This document shows, in pieces, positions 1 through 9,139 of a DNA stretch of 64,000 bases. The stretch spans positions 558,001 to 622,000 of the forward strand of contig NC_019776.1 in the NCBI RefSeq assembly GCF_000317675.1, written 5' to 3'. How positions within the stretch are numbered: the first letter of the stretch is position 1; each line of letters opens with the position of its first letter. Position numbers and translations under genes: made by a program. The DNA comes from Cyanobacterium aponinum PCC 10605. Its GTDB lineage: Bacteria; Cyanobacteriota; Cyanobacteriia; Cyanobacteriales; Cyanobacteriaceae. The notes beneath the pieces were generated by a model that saw nothing but the letters and a program-made list of their open reading frames with translations, was not told the origin of the DNA and did not search any database.

Positions 1-1136
1 TCATCGAGGGAATAATTTGCTAAGGAGAAGGAATTATTTTTTAATGCTTCTACAGTGATATGATTATGGTTGCCTTCTAAATGATAAATAATAACCCTCT
101 CCGTATCGAGGAGAGATAAAACCTCATCAACGGCAGTTTGTAAAATGGTTTTCAAATTTAAAGAGGTGCGAATTCTCAGGGCAATATCAGAAATTAACTT
201 TCCCCTCCTCTCGGCTGATTGTAAATTTTGCTTTTGTTGGCTTAATAATTCCTTTAATAATTGAGTTTTTTCTGTTTGTAAAACTTCAACTTGTTTTTCT
301 AAAACTTTAATAACTCCCTGTAATTCTCTGGGATCTATTCCCTCTAAAATGCTACTTTGAGTAATAATGCCCTGTAAATCTCCCTCATCATCCACCACCA
401 CTAAACGACGAAAACCATACTCTGACATTATTAAATGGGCATCCCATAAGGATTTTTCTTTTTTTATCATCGTTAGAGGTTGTGTCATAACTTCCTCGGC
501 ACTAATCTGAGTAATATTAATACCTAAAGCCTGATAACGCACAATATCTCTTTCGGTAATAATCCCCAAGGGTTTTACTGTATTTTTGTTTATCTCTTCA
601 GCAATGACGATGCAACTGATAACATTACGTGCCATAATGTGAACTAAATCAATTACTTTTTGCTGAGGGTAGCCACAAATAATATTGCGACGCATTACAT
701 CATAAACATAACGATGCTTGAGTAAATCCAGAGGTTGCAAACCGCTACGGATACTTTCAGGGGTAACTATACCTAAAACTTCTCGATTATGGTTAACAAT
801 GGGTAAGTGACGAATATTATATTGACGAAAAACATCAATTAAATCTGTTATATTACCTAACTTATCCACAGAAAAGGTAATTAAATCCCTTGTCATTACT
901 TCAGCGACAACCAATTTTTCTAAAGGCAACTGTTGGGAGGATATTTTAACTATATCTCTTTCCGTAACTAAGCCGACTAATCTTTCTTGATTAATTACTA
1001 CAACACAACTTAATCCCTGATTTTGTCTATCTTTGTGACTATTACTTAATAGTTTAATCACATCGAGCAAAGAAGTATCTAAGGCAACCCGAAGAAAGTT
1101 ATAGTTAATAGGGTGGTTTTGTGACAGGGAAAACAT
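1..1136 (-). CDS. CBS-domain / GAF sensor protein, 3' end cut by window edge
   Basis: An open frame runs on the minus strand from ATG at 1136 to the window edge, so about 378 N-terminal residues are visible and the C-terminus is missing. The visible part holds four CBS-type repeats in two Bateman-like pairs (roughly residues 10-125 and 150-270), with phrases such as GLVTERDIV and GIITERDIVRY. A short coiled coil follows, then the start of a GAF domain of the cyanobacterial phytochrome-like type (IRTSLNLKTILQTAV, then LDTERVIIYHLEG). Family knowledge: CBS pairs bind adenine nucleotides, and such proteins usually end in a histidine kinase or GGDEF module. That output domain lies outside the window. 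It is divergent from the photolyase gene, with 141 bp between them. Confidence 0.85.
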   Translation of the reverse strand, partial: MFSLSQNHPINYNFLRVALDTSLLDVIKLLSNSHKDRQNQGLSCVVVINQERLVGLVTERDIVKISSQQLPLEKLVVAEVMTRDLITFSVDKLGNITDLIDVFRQYNIRHLPIVNHNREVLGIVTPESIRSGLQPLDLLKHRYVYDVMRRNIICGYPQQKVIDLVHIMARNVISCIVIAEEINKNTVKPLGIITERDIVRYQALGINITQISAEEVMTQPLTMIKKEKSLWDAHLIMSEYGFRRLVVVDDEGDLQGIITQSSILEGIDPRELQGVIKVLEKQVEVLQTEKTQLLKELLSQQKQNLQSAERRGKLISDIALRIRTSLNLKTILQTAVDEVLSLLDTERVIIYHLEGNHNHITVEALKNNSFSLANYSLD

Positions 1137-1277
1137 AAATCGAATCTCTAATTCATGTCAATATATTATTAACTTACCTTAAAAATAGATTCGATCGAGC
1201 AGTATCACTAAAGGTGATCGTAATAATTACACCTTTTATCATTAAAATAAAATTATAGAAAATTTCTCATAAAAATT

Positions 1278-2780
1278 ATGACTATTGGTGTTTGGATTTT
1301 AGGGGATCAACTGATTGAAAATCATCCTATTTTAGCGGAATTAGAAGCTAACAAAAAAGAAGTAATAGTTATTTTAATTGAATCACTAAATCATATCAAA
1401 AAAAGAAATTATCATCAACAAAAACTAATCTTTATTTGGTCAGCAATGCGTCATTATGCTGAAGAATTAAGGATAAATAATTGGCAAATAAATTATCAAA
1501 TAGTCGAAAATTTTGATGAAGGTTTATTTAATACAATTCAAAAATATAGTCTCACAGAAATCAGAACAATAACTCCGTGCGATCGCACCTTTTTACAATC
1601 AATTAAAAACCTAAAATTAAACTGTGAAGTAAAACTGTATCCTAACCCAAATTTTCTATGGCAACCAGAAGAATTTAAACAATGGGCAGATAAAAGAAAA
1701 AGGTTAATTCTTGAAGATTTTTACAGAGAAAGTAGAAAAAGATGGCAAATATTATTAACAGAAAATAATCAACCAGTAGGTGGAAAATGGAACTTAGATA
1801 AAGAAAATAGAAAACCTCCTAAAAATAACTTATCCCCTCCTCAACCTCTGGTATTTAAGCTGGATAATATAACAAAAAAAGTAATAGAAAAAGTTAACAA
1901 GCTAGACATAAAAACCTATGGTAATAGTGATAAATTTAACTGGGCAGTGACAAGAAAAGATGCTTTAAAAGTATTAGATAATTTCATTAATTATCGTTTA
2001 GAAAAATTTGGAACGTATCAAGATGCAATGATAACTAACCAAGAATTTATGTGGCACAGTCTTATTTCTCCTTATCTTAATGTGGGTTTATTACAACCCT
2101 TAGAAGTTATTAAAACAGTAGAAAGGGCTTATTATGAAAAATCATTTCCTTTAAATTCTGTAGAAGGATTTATTCGACAAATATTAGGTTGGCGAGAATA
2201 TATGTATGGAATTTACCATTATGTAGAAGAAGATTATTTTCAAGCAAACTGGTTTAATCATCAACACCCCTTACCATCTTTTTTTTGGGATAGTAACCAA
2301 GCAAAAATGAACTGTTTAAAACAAGTACTAAAACAAACAGAAAATACAGGTTATGCTCATCATATTCAGCGATTAATGATAATTAGTAATTATGCTTTAA
2401 TTAAAGGTATTTCTCCTCAAGAAATAGAAAATTGGTTTCACAGTGCTTATATAGATGCTTATGACTGGGTAATGCAAACTAATGTGTTAGGAATGGGGCA
2501 GTTTGCTGACGGTGGCTTATTGGCATCAAAACCCTACGCATCTTCGGCTAACTATATCAATAAAATGAGTGATTACTGCTCTAATTGTTCTTATAATCCC
2601 AAGGAAAAAACTACAGAAAATGCTTGTCCTTTTAATTATTTGTATTGGGATTTTTTAGCCCGTCATGAAGAAAAATTGCGCTCTCAAGGAAGAATGAATT
2701 TGGTGTTAAAACATTTAGAAAAAATGTCTCCCGATGAATTAAATAAAATACATAATTTAGCTAGTTCAACTATAGAATAA
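1278..2780 (+). CDS. Iron-sulfur bacterial photolyase/cryptochrome (FeS-BCP, PhrB type)
   Basis: This 500-residue protein belongs to the cryptochrome/photolyase family, in the group once called deoxyribodipyrimidine photolyase-related. It opens with GVWILGDQL, and the FAD-binding helical part covers about residues 220-470. Cysteines fall at 346, 434, 437 and 450. Their spacing (88, 3, 13) is the same as that of the four [4Fe-4S] ligands I recall for Agrobacterium PhrB (350, 438, 441, 454). Family role: FAD-dependent, light-driven repair of (6-4) photoproducts or blue-light sensing. Which of the two applies here cannot be read from sequence. The gene stands alone, with a repeat-family end 23 bp past its stop. 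Confidence 0.93.
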   Translation: MTIGVWILGDQLIENHPILAELEANKKEVIVILIESLNHIKKRNYHQQKLIFIWSAMRHYAEELRINNWQINYQIVENFDEGLFNTIQKYSLTEIRTITPCDRTFLQSIKNLKLNCEVKLYPNPNFLWQPEEFKQWADKRKRLILEDFYRESRKRWQILLTENNQPVGGKWNLDKENRKPPKNNLSPPQPLVFKLDNITKKVIEKVNKLDIKTYGNSDKFNWAVTRKDALKVLDNFINYRLEKFGTYQDAMITNQEFMWHSLISPYLNVGLLQPLEVIKTVERAYYEKSFPLNSVEGFIRQILGWREYMYGIYHYVEEDYFQANWFNHQHPLPSFFWDSNQAKMNCLKQVLKQTENTGYAHHIQRLMIISNYALIKGISPQEIENWFHSAYIDAYDWVMQTNVLGMGQFADGGLLASKPYASSANYINKMSDYCSNCSYNPKEKTTENACPFNYLYWDFLARHEEKLRSQGRMNLVLKHLEKMSPDELNKIHNLASSTIE

Positions 2781-2803
2781 AGTCTTCAAATTTACCATAT
2801 CTT

Positions 2804-2822
2804 ACCTCAGTTCGATATAAAA
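2804..2822 (+). repeat. Left arm of 19-bp inverted repeat around pflA
   Basis: The arm reads ACCTCAGTTCGATATAAAA. It matches 18 of 19 bases of the reverse complement of 3974-3992 on the other side of pflA. It belongs to the dispersed TTAACCTSAGTTCGG end family of this window and starts 23 bp after the photolyase stop codon. Confidence 0.85.
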
Positions 2823-2828
2823 ATATGA

Positions 2829-3020
2829 CTCTATTACTTCTCGTCGTGTAAATTATTGGTTAGGGTAGGCAAAAGGCAAACCCCCCTTTATCCCCCCTCG
2901 AGAGGGGGGAGGGCAAAAGGCAATTATTAAATAATAATTTATAAACTTTGAGTTTTTATTTTCCTATAAACACTGTTCAATAAAAGTTACATAATTTAGT
3001 TTCTATTAATTTATCATAAC
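2829..3020 (+). repeat. Second dispersed repeat, interrupted by a C/G-rich palindromic module
   Basis: The outer parts resemble 39990-40150 in sequence and order: a CTCTATTA block, then GTAAATTATTGGTTAG, then ATAATAATTTATAAACTTT, then a CTATAAA block. In this copy the middle is broken by a C/G-rich module at about 2881-2914, built around CCCCCCTCGAGAGGGGGG and followed by GGCAAAAGG heptamers. The module also occurs at 5197-5236, 38011-38050 and 60632-60672. No gene is visible. The stretch from 3020 to the pflA start must hold the pflA promoter, which I could not place with confidence. Confidence 0.6.
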
Positions 3021-3159
3021 TATTGTAGAAGAGCCAAGAATATCTCCTAAATGGAGGGTTTTAGATAAAATTAACTACTCAAAGTAAGTTGACATAGAAT
3101 GATATTAGAGGGCAAAAAAAGAACCTCATCAAACATCAGAAATTTAACCAACTTATTGT

Positions 3160-3903
3160 ATGAATGATAATAATTTGATTACTGGTTTAATTCATTCCAC
3201 AGAGAGTTGTGGCACAGTGGATGGCCCTGGTATTCGCTTCGTTGTTTTTACCCAAGGATGCCCTCTAAGATGCTTATATTGTCACAATCCTGATTGTCGT
3301 CATATAGAAAATGGAAAAAAAATAACAGTGGGGGAGTTAATCGAGGAAATTGAGAAATATCATTCTTATTTCGATTATTCAGGGGGGGGCGTTACAGTGA
3401 CAGGAGGAGAGCCTTTAATGCAACCAGAATTTGTCAAAGCAATTTTTCAGGAGTGCCATAAAAAAGGAATTCATACGGCTTTGGATACTTCTGGATATGT
3501 GCAGTTAAATCAAGCCAAGGAAGTATTAGAATCGGCGGATTTAGTGTTGTTGGATATTAAATCTTATGATCCTGAAATTTATCGACGAGTAACAAGTGTT
3601 TCTCTGCAACCCACCCTTGATTTTGCCAATTATTTAGCGAAAATTAATAAACCAACATGGATTCGTTTTGTTTTAGTGCCTAATCTAACAGATCCTGATC
3701 ATAATGTTCAAGGGTTAGCTGAGTTTGTAGCAGGATTAAAAAATGTTGAAAAAGTTGAAGTTTTACCTTTTCATAAAATGGGTGAATATAAATGGGAACA
3801 GTTAGGATATGACTATCAACTAAAAGATACCCAAACACCCTCCCCCGAATTGATTGCTAAAGTTTCAGAAATATTTAAAAGAAATGGTTTAAATGTTCAA
3901 TAA
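3160..3903 (+). CDS. pflA: Pyruvate formate-lyase activating enzyme (radical SAM)
   Basis: A 247-residue radical SAM enzyme with the cluster motif CxxxCxxC at C34, C38 and C41 (GCPLRCLYCHNPDC), followed by the SAM-binding GGEP (VTVTGGEPL, about residues 81-89). The N-terminus has the STESCGTVDGPGIR block typical of PflA. Role: uses SAM and a [4Fe-4S] cluster to place the glycyl radical on pyruvate formate-lyase for anaerobic fermentation. No formate-lyase or other glycyl radical enzyme lies in this window, so the partner must be elsewhere. The gene is alone and sits between inverted repeats at 2804-2822 and 3974-3992. A different glycyl-radical activase is the main alternative. Confidence 0.9.
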   Translation: MNDNNLITGLIHSTESCGTVDGPGIRFVVFTQGCPLRCLYCHNPDCRHIENGKKITVGELIEEIEKYHSYFDYSGGGVTVTGGEPLMQPEFVKAIFQECHKKGIHTALDTSGYVQLNQAKEVLESADLVLLDIKSYDPEIYRRVTSVSLQPTLDFANYLAKINKPTWIRFVLVPNLTDPDHNVQGLAEFVAGLKNVEKVEVLPFHKMGEYKWEQLGYDYQLKDTQTPSPELIAKVSEIFKRNGLNVQ

Positions 3904-3973
3904 AATGTATTTTCAATAAATTTAACCGCAGTTTATCTCAAAAAAAATACTTTTCCCTATCACCGCTAAACAA

Positions 3974-3992
3974 TTTTATATCGAACTCAGGT
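3974..3992 (-). repeat. Right arm of 19-bp inverted repeat around pflA
   Basis: Read on the minus strand this is ACCTGAGTTCGATATAAAA, differing at one base from the arm at 2804-2822. Its flank also resembles the ends at 49871-49900 and 61987-62020 (CAATTKTATATCGAACTCAGG). It lies 23 bp beyond the nadK stop codon. Confidence 0.85.
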
Positions 3993-4015
3993 GAGGTAGT
4001 ATCATATTATTATTA

Positions 4016-4933
4016 TTAGGGAATTTCTACAGAGGTTGGCTTGGCAATATGAGGTAATCCCCAACCTAGTTTTTCTCGGAGAATACGGAAAAATTCGGGA
4101 GACTGTAAGCGGATAAATTTGGCTGGATAGGGCGATCGCACTATTACTACTTGATCATCTGGTAAAATATAACAACCAGCATTACCATCAACCACCATCA
4201 CCATTTGATTGGGAGTGGCAGGATAAATAGTTACAGGTTCTTGATTAGAGAAAACCAACGCACGGGAAGCAAGAGAATGAGGACAAATGGGTGCTAACTG
4301 AAATACGGGTACATCTGGAGTAACCACAGGGCCTCCTGCACTCAAAGAATAAGCCGTTGAACCTGTGGGAGTTGATATAATTATCCCATCGGCGGCAATG
4401 TCAACGGGGGCGTGTCTGCCAATGGCAATTTCAAAATGACACATACTTGTCAATGGTTCTCTATGTATGACAGCCTCATTTAAACAAAGGGCTTCCCAGA
4501 GTAAATGTCCATCTCGAATTACTTGAACCCGCATCATGGAACGTTCTTCCACTTCATACTCGTCTCTTAAAACGGCATCTAATATTTTTGGTAGTTGGTT
4601 AAGGTAGATTTCCGTTAAAAAGCCTAAATGCCCTGTATTGACGGCTAAAATAGGAATATTGTGGGGAGAAACCTGTCGAGAAGCAGATAAAACTGTACCA
4701 TCTCCTCCCAAAACAATGACAAATTTCATATCTTGGTCAAAGCCGAAAGGAGCAATTTTTTCAATGGCACTATAACAAACGGGGCGATCGGGTCTGGAAT
4801 ATCCTAAAATACCGGCGTAACCAGTAGCGAGGTGAACTTGATAACCTTCGGCTGTCAATTTTTCCTTTAACTCCGTGGCGACTTGACAAGCAATGGGTTT
4901 AATATCGTTGTAAATTACGCCTATTTTGGGCAT
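4016..4933 (-). CDS. nadK: NAD kinase
   Basis: About 305 residues. ATP-dependent phosphorylation of NAD to NADP in the cytoplasm. Diagnostic features are the GGDGT motif (about residues 76-80, [13 protein letters not shown]), the [10 protein letters not shown] block, and the [12 protein letters not shown] block of the substrate site. I take ATG at 4933 as the start: the only upstream in-frame option is the adjacent TTG at 4936, and [10 protein letters not shown] is the expected N-terminus. Cyanobacteria usually carry two NAD kinases, and I cannot say which one this is. It is monocistronic, with repeats on both sides. Confidence 0.95.
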   Translation of the reverse strand: MPKIGVIYNDIKPIACQVATELKEKLTAEGYQVHLATGYAGILGYSRPDRPVCYSAIEKIAPFGFDQDMKFVIVLGGDGTVLSASRQVSPHNIPILAVNTGHLGFLTEIYLNQLPKILDAVLRDEYEVEERSMMRVQVIRDGHLLWEALCLNEAVIHREPLTSMCHFEIAIGRHAPVDIAADGIIISTPTGSTAYSLSAGGPVVTPDVPVFQLAPICPHSLASRALVFSNQEPVTIYPATPNQMVMVVDGNAGCYILPDDQVVIVRSPYPAKFIRLQSPEFFRILREKLGWGLPHIAKPTSVEIP

Positions 4934-5032
4934 CAATATTCTTCCTGATCAATTAAGTTTTTATTTGCCGTAGTCTGTATAGCACAGTTGACAAATTATT
5001 TTATCATTAAAAGTTGCTATCAGGATATATTT

Positions 5033-5318
5033 TTACCTCAGTTCTACAAGAGAATATAGGATTGGACTGTTGAGGAGAGAGGGAGATGGGGGGATGAGGG
5101 GATAAGGGGGATAAGGTGTCAGGTGTCAGGTTTCAGGTTGCAGGTTTTAGAAGAAAGTAATAAGTATTCGGAGTTTTTTATTCTTAATTTTTCCTTTGCC
5201 CTCCCCCCTCTCGAGGGGGGATAAAGGGGGGTTCGCCCCTTGCCCCTTGCCCCTTGCCCTTTGCCCTTTTCGCCATCATTATCATTCATAGATAAAAATT
5301 TATCTCGAACTCAGGTTA
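5033..5318 (+). repeat. Modular intergenic element (TIR family) between nadK and pstB
   Basis: About 286 bp, bounded by TTACCTCAGTTC at 5033 and CGAACTCAGGTTAG ending near 5318. Inside are GATGAGG/GATAAGG purine blocks, GTGTCAG and GTTGCAG heptamers, AATAAGTATTCGG, the palindromic module at 5197-5236, a run of TTGCCCC/TTGCCCT heptamers, and the end block CATTCATAGATAAAAATTTATC. The same module order recurs at 60493-60744. The right end begins four bases after the pstB stop codon. No coding potential is seen. Confidence 0.75.
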
Positions 5319-5322
5319 GTTA

Positions 5323-6132
5323 TTAACCAAAACGTCCACTAACATATTCCTGAGTGGCTTCTTCCGCAGGATTTTGAAATATTCTGTCTGTTTGATCATA
5401 TTCCACTAAATATCCTAGCTTACCGCTACCCCCTTCTATACTTTTGGCATTAAAAAAGGCTGTATAGTCTGAAACCCTTGAAGCCTGTTGCATATTATGG
5501 GTAACAATGACGATGGTAAAATTTCTTTTTAATTCGTGAATAGATTCTTCTACTTTTAAGGTAGAAATAGGATCAAGAGCCGAACAAGGTTCATCCATCA
5601 AGATTACTTCTGGTTGTAGAGCGATAGTTCTGGCAATACATAAACGTTGTTGTTGTCCTCCTGAAAGGGCTAAACCACTCTGACGTAATTTGTCTTTTAC
5701 TTCATCCCATAAAGCCGCTTTGCGTAATGACTCTTCTACTAAGTCATCCATATTGCCTTTATAACCGTTGATTCTTGCACCCCATGCAATATTTTCATAG
5801 ATAGATTTCGGGAACGGATTAGGTTTTTGAAATACCATGCCAATTCGACTTCTAACTAACACAGGATCAACATTTTTGGCATAAATATCTTTATCTTTAA
5901 AGGTAATTCTACCCTTAATTCTCGCACTAGCCACAAGGTCATTCATGCGGTTAAAACAGCGTAAAATTGTACTTTTTCCACATCCTGAAGGACCAATAAA
6001 TGCGATCGCATTATTTTTGGGTATATCCAGATTAACTCCTGCAACAGCCTTGTGAGAGCCGTAGTAAACGTCAACGTTTTCTGCCCTTAAAACTACGTCC
6101 TCGTAAAAATCAGAGGAAGATAAGTTATTCAT
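5323..6132 (-). CDS. pstB: Phosphate ABC transporter ATP-binding protein
   Basis: A 269-residue ATPase of the PstSCAB high-affinity phosphate importer, acting on the inner face of the plasma membrane. It shows Walker [10 protein letters not shown] (about residues 47-55), signature LSGGQQQR (about 157-164) and Walker [14 protein letters not shown]. The [11 protein letters not shown] opening and [18 protein letters not shown]-loop are diagnostic of PstB. No pstS, pstC or pstA lies nearby, so this is an isolated pstB; cyanobacteria often carry extra copies. A Pho box at 6275-6293 with a -10 at 6249-6254 indicates control by phosphate starvation. Confidence 0.95.
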   Translation of the reverse strand: MNNLSSSDFYEDVVLRAENVDVYYGSHKAVAGVNLDIPKNNAIAFIGPSGCGKSTILRCFNRMNDLVASARIKGRITFKDKDIYAKNVDPVLVRSRIGMVFQKPNPFPKSIYENIAWGARINGYKGNMDDLVEESLRKAALWDEVKDKLRQSGLALSGGQQQRLCIARTIALQPEVILMDEPCSALDPISTLKVEESIHELKRNFTIVIVTHNMQQASRVSDYTAFFNAKSIEGGSGKLGYLVEYDQTDRIFQNPAEEATQEYVSGRFG

Positions 6133-6248
6133 GTTAGGTAATTATTATATAGATAAGTATGGAATCAGATTTTTTAATGACTACTTTGCCTTAAAAGTTT
6201 TATCAAGTAGTCTTGTATTAGTATCGTAAATATTTATATACTTCCATA

Positions 6249-6293
6249 ATTATATATTGTTATGAAGAAATATTCGGTTAAGAACAGGTTAAT
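6249..6293 (-). promoter_or_regulatory. Pho box plus -10 for pstB
   Basis: On the minus strand the sequence reads ATTAACCT, GTT, CTTAACCG (6293-6275), followed after three bases by a weaker third unit ATTTCTTC (6271-6264). TATAAT lies 9 bp further on (6254-6249). Cyanobacterial Pho boxes are 8-bp PyTTAAPyPyW repeats spaced by 3 bp, bound by the PhoB/SphR-type regulator. The first two units match with one mismatch each; the third is poor. The box is about 140 bp upstream of pstB. Confidence 0.65.
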
Positions 6294-6310
6294 AGTTGCC
6301 GTTTAATTAT

Positions 6311-6445
6311 TTAACCTCAGTTTGGAGTGTTGAGGAGAAGAGATGATGAGGGGAAGAGGTGAAAGGGGGAAGTTAATTAAACACTGTTGCCCATTGCCTT
6401 TTTAACTTTGTCCCTTGCCTTTTGCCCTTTGTGTCTCCCCTAAAA
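6311..6445 (+). repeat. Partial modular element upstream of pstB
   Basis: TTAACCTCAGTTTGG at 6311-6325 is a family end. It is followed by GATGAGGGGAAGAGG-type purine blocks and then TTGCCCA/TTTGCCC heptamers to about 6431. No recognisable opposite end was found before the nrdA 3' region, so this copy looks truncated. The rest of the gap (6445-6567) shows nothing I can name. Confidence 0.55.
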
Positions 6446-6567
6446 AAGCAGGGTTGTGTCAAAGTAGATCTCAAAATTCCTCACCTTTACCAAAACGATT
6501 AGGTTTGTTGAGTTTATGATGAGGGCTTTCTACTGACATTCTAGGTGATATTTTGTTTCGTTATAGC

Positions 6568-8862
6568 TTAATTCGCACAAGCGGTACATTCTTCTTTAAA
6601 TGAGTCTCTTTGCACGATGCGTACATAGTAAACGGCTTTACAACCTTTTTCCCATGACATCATTAAAGTATCAAATATATCTTTTGCTTTCAATGATCTT
6701 TCAGGCTCATCTGCAAAATATACTCCCTGATTTAAGTTGAACAGTAGTTCCATGGAAATCCCAGTGTCTATCCATTGTTGAATAGTTGCGATCGCGCTTA
6801 CTACTTGATCTTGATGAAGGGTTTTGTTTTCTTGGTAAAACCAATATTTATCCTGAACGTAAGGCGGTGCAATGGGTACAGTTCCTTTAGCCCATTTGTC
6901 ATAGAAGAATCTACTATAAACAGGTAACACACTAGCGGTACAACCTTGAACCAAGGAAGAAGAAGTATTAGGTGCGATCGCAGTTATGTGAGAATTACGG
7001 ATACCATATTTTTGAATATCAATAGCTAACTTCTGCCAACGAATAGGTTGAGAAGCATTTTCTTCAAACCAAGTGACAGGTTTGCTACCAATTAATAAGC
7101 CTTTACTCCAATCACTACCTTCAAAAGCAGGATAAGCACCTCTTTCCTTACTCAATAACATAGAGGCTTGGGTGCAGTGATAACCAATATTCTCAAATAA
7201 GTCACTAATTTCTGACAAATTATTATATCTCAACTCCCGTTTTGCCAACCAGTCCGCTAATCCCATAGCACCAACACCAATGGTACGATAGCGATCATTA
7301 TGATTCTTTGCATCTTCAAAAGGGGGTATAGTAATATCGATGGTATTATCTAAAATTCTCACTGCCAAAGTACACACCGATTCAATATCGCTATCCTCTA
7401 AATTGGCAAGGTTGAGGGAAACTAAATTGCAACAGTGAGCATATTTATTAGGGGTAACATTACTAAAGCTCTCAGTACACAAGTTCACACCAGGGATATA
7501 ACCATCGTGTTTATTAGGATTGGCTTTGTTGATAGCATCTTTAAACGCAAGGTAAGGCATTCCTGTTTCCACCTGCGCCCGCATAATTTCTTTGAATAAT
7601 TCCCTAGCATTAACTTTTTTATAGAGTTTAATTTTCGTCTCGAGATTAGCTTCAATAATAGAGTAAGCCTTTTCAAACTCCACACCCCAAAGAGGGGCTA
7701 AGTCAATGCCTAACTCGTTTTGTACTTCAAAAGGATCAACTAAAGTCCATTCTTGCTTATTTTCTACCCGACGCATAAATTCATCAGCAATTACTAACTG
7801 CGGAAATACGTCATAAGCCTTACGTCTTTGATCCCCGTTTTCTGTCTGCATTTCCAAAAATTCAGGTACATCCAAATGCCAAATATCTAAACCCACAGTT
7901 ACCGCTCCGGCACGTCTGCCTCCCTGATTCACGGCAATGGCTGTATCGTTGAGTAATTTAATCCAAGGTATAACCCCCCCAGAGGCATTTTTCTTGCCCA
8001 TTACTGAGCTTCCTGTGGCACGGATTCGAGACACATTTACCCCCACTCCACCCCCATTTTTCGAGATTCGAGCTGTATTGGTGATTTCCCTAAAAATACT
8101 TTCTAAGTTGTCATCGATACTAACGATAAAACAACTGGTTAACGAGCCGTTTGGTATTCTTAAATTAGCTAAAATTGGTGTGGCTAAAGAAATACGACGA
8201 GATGCGATCGCTTCATAAAATTTGCGAGCATAATATAAGCGAGAATCAGGAGACTCTACCATAGCCAAAAGTAATGCACAAGTTAAAAACGCTTCTTGGG
8301 GCAATTCTTGAGGCAGAAGATAACGACTGGTTAATAAAACAGCACCAGCATAATCATAATCTAAATCCCAATCGGCATTAATCCAACTTCCTGCTTCTTC
8401 TAATTCTGTCGTAGAATAAGTTAAAATACGCTCATCATATTTGCCCTGTTCTACAAAAGATTGAACGGTTTGAGCATAATTACCGTAATTATAACCACGA
8501 TGAACTAGAGTTTCTTTCCATAAACTCCAAATGTGCAGTCTTCCAGCCACATAACGCCAATCGGGTTGATCTAAATCACATAACTCTAAAGCACAATTAA
8601 TTAAATTATCCTGAATTTCCCGTGTGGTAATTCCATGACGTAAACGGGTTTTCAATCCTGACTCTAAAGCTATAGAATTCACCTCCTTACCATTACACGC
8701 CCAATCTACCACCTTGCGGATTTTGGTGACATCAAGAGGTGCAGACGTACCACTTCTTTTTATAACTTCGATCTGACCGGCATTTTTTGCTTCTTTGTTG
8801 TGACTATGATTGGTTTGATAAGAATAACCAGAATTTATATTTTCTTGAGTATCCAATAACAT
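6568..8862 (-). CDS. nrdA: Ribonucleoside-diphosphate reductase, alpha subunit
   Basis: A 764-residue class I catalytic subunit that reduces NDPs to dNDPs. An ATP-cone lies at about residues 30-120 (IEVIKRSGTSAPLDVTKIRK). Redox and radical residues are visible: Cys in LTSCFIVS, Cys and Glu in GVNLCTESF, Cys in HCCNLVSLN, and the C-terminal CTAC pair that exchanges with thioredoxin. The PNTSSSLVQG block of large subunits is present. The beta subunit (nrdB) is not in the window, so the pair is split in this genome. Two NrdR-like boxes lie upstream (8934-8981), which suggests NrdR repression. The start at 8862 gives the length expected for cyanobacteria. Confidence 0.95.
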   Translation of the reverse strand: MLLDTQENINSGYSYQTNHSHNKEAKNAGQIEVIKRSGTSAPLDVTKIRKVVDWACNGKEVNSIALESGLKTRLRHGITTREIQDNLINCALELCDLDQPDWRYVAGRLHIWSLWKETLVHRGYNYGNYAQTVQSFVEQGKYDERILTYSTTELEEAGSWINADWDLDYDYAGAVLLTSRYLLPQELPQEAFLTCALLLAMVESPDSRLYYARKFYEAIASRRISLATPILANLRIPNGSLTSCFIVSIDDNLESIFREITNTARISKNGGGVGVNVSRIRATGSSVMGKKNASGGVIPWIKLLNDTAIAVNQGGRRAGAVTVGLDIWHLDVPEFLEMQTENGDQRRKAYDVFPQLVIADEFMRRVENKQEWTLVDPFEVQNELGIDLAPLWGVEFEKAYSIIEANLETKIKLYKKVNARELFKEIMRAQVETGMPYLAFKDAINKANPNKHDGYIPGVNLCTESFSNVTPNKYAHCCNLVSLNLANLEDSDIESVCTLAVRILDNTIDITIPPFEDAKNHNDRYRTIGVGAMGLADWLAKRELRYNNLSEISDLFENIGYHCTQASMLLSKERGAYPAFEGSDWSKGLLIGSKPVTWFEENASQPIRWQKLAIDIQKYGIRNSHITAIAPNTSSSLVQGCTASVLPVYSRFFYDKWAKGTVPIAPPYVQDKYWFYQENKTLHQDQVVSAIATIQQWIDTGISMELLFNLNQGVYFADEPERSLKAKDIFDTLMMSWEKGCKAVYYVRIVQRDSFKEECTACAN

Positions 8863-8933
8863 TACTTCTGCCTCGCTACCTTAAGTATTTCTACTCAATG
8901 ACTATTGTTTTTTTGTTTAGACTTCTCTTTTAT

Positions 8934-8981
8934 ACCACATATATGGGGTAGGTGGATCACTCCATACACCATATGTAAAAT
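8934..8981. promoter_or_regulatory. Paired NrdR-like operator boxes upstream of nrdA
   Basis: Two 16-bp sites, 8934-8949 (ACCACATATATGGGGT) and 8966-8981 (ACACCATATGTAAAAT), each match 11 of 16 positions of the NrdR consensus acaCwAtATaTwGtgt by my count. Their starts are 32 bp apart (16 bp between them), the phased spacing known for NrdR box pairs. They lie 70-120 bp before the nrdA start. Confidence 0.6.
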
Positions 8982-9139
8982 TTAGTCAATAAAATTTATT
9001 TTTTCTTTCTTTAAGATTTTGTTCGCCAGACAAATTAATTTTGTTTGAAGTGAAGGGTAATTTTTATTTTTTTCTCGCAGACTAATCATAACAAAATATC
9101 TCTTAACGAAATCTTAAGAATTTTGTATTATATTTGAAA

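Noticed and set aside
7485-8218. Open frames inside nrdA on both strands.
   Set aside because: They overlap the conserved nrdA frame fully and match no family; they are shadows.
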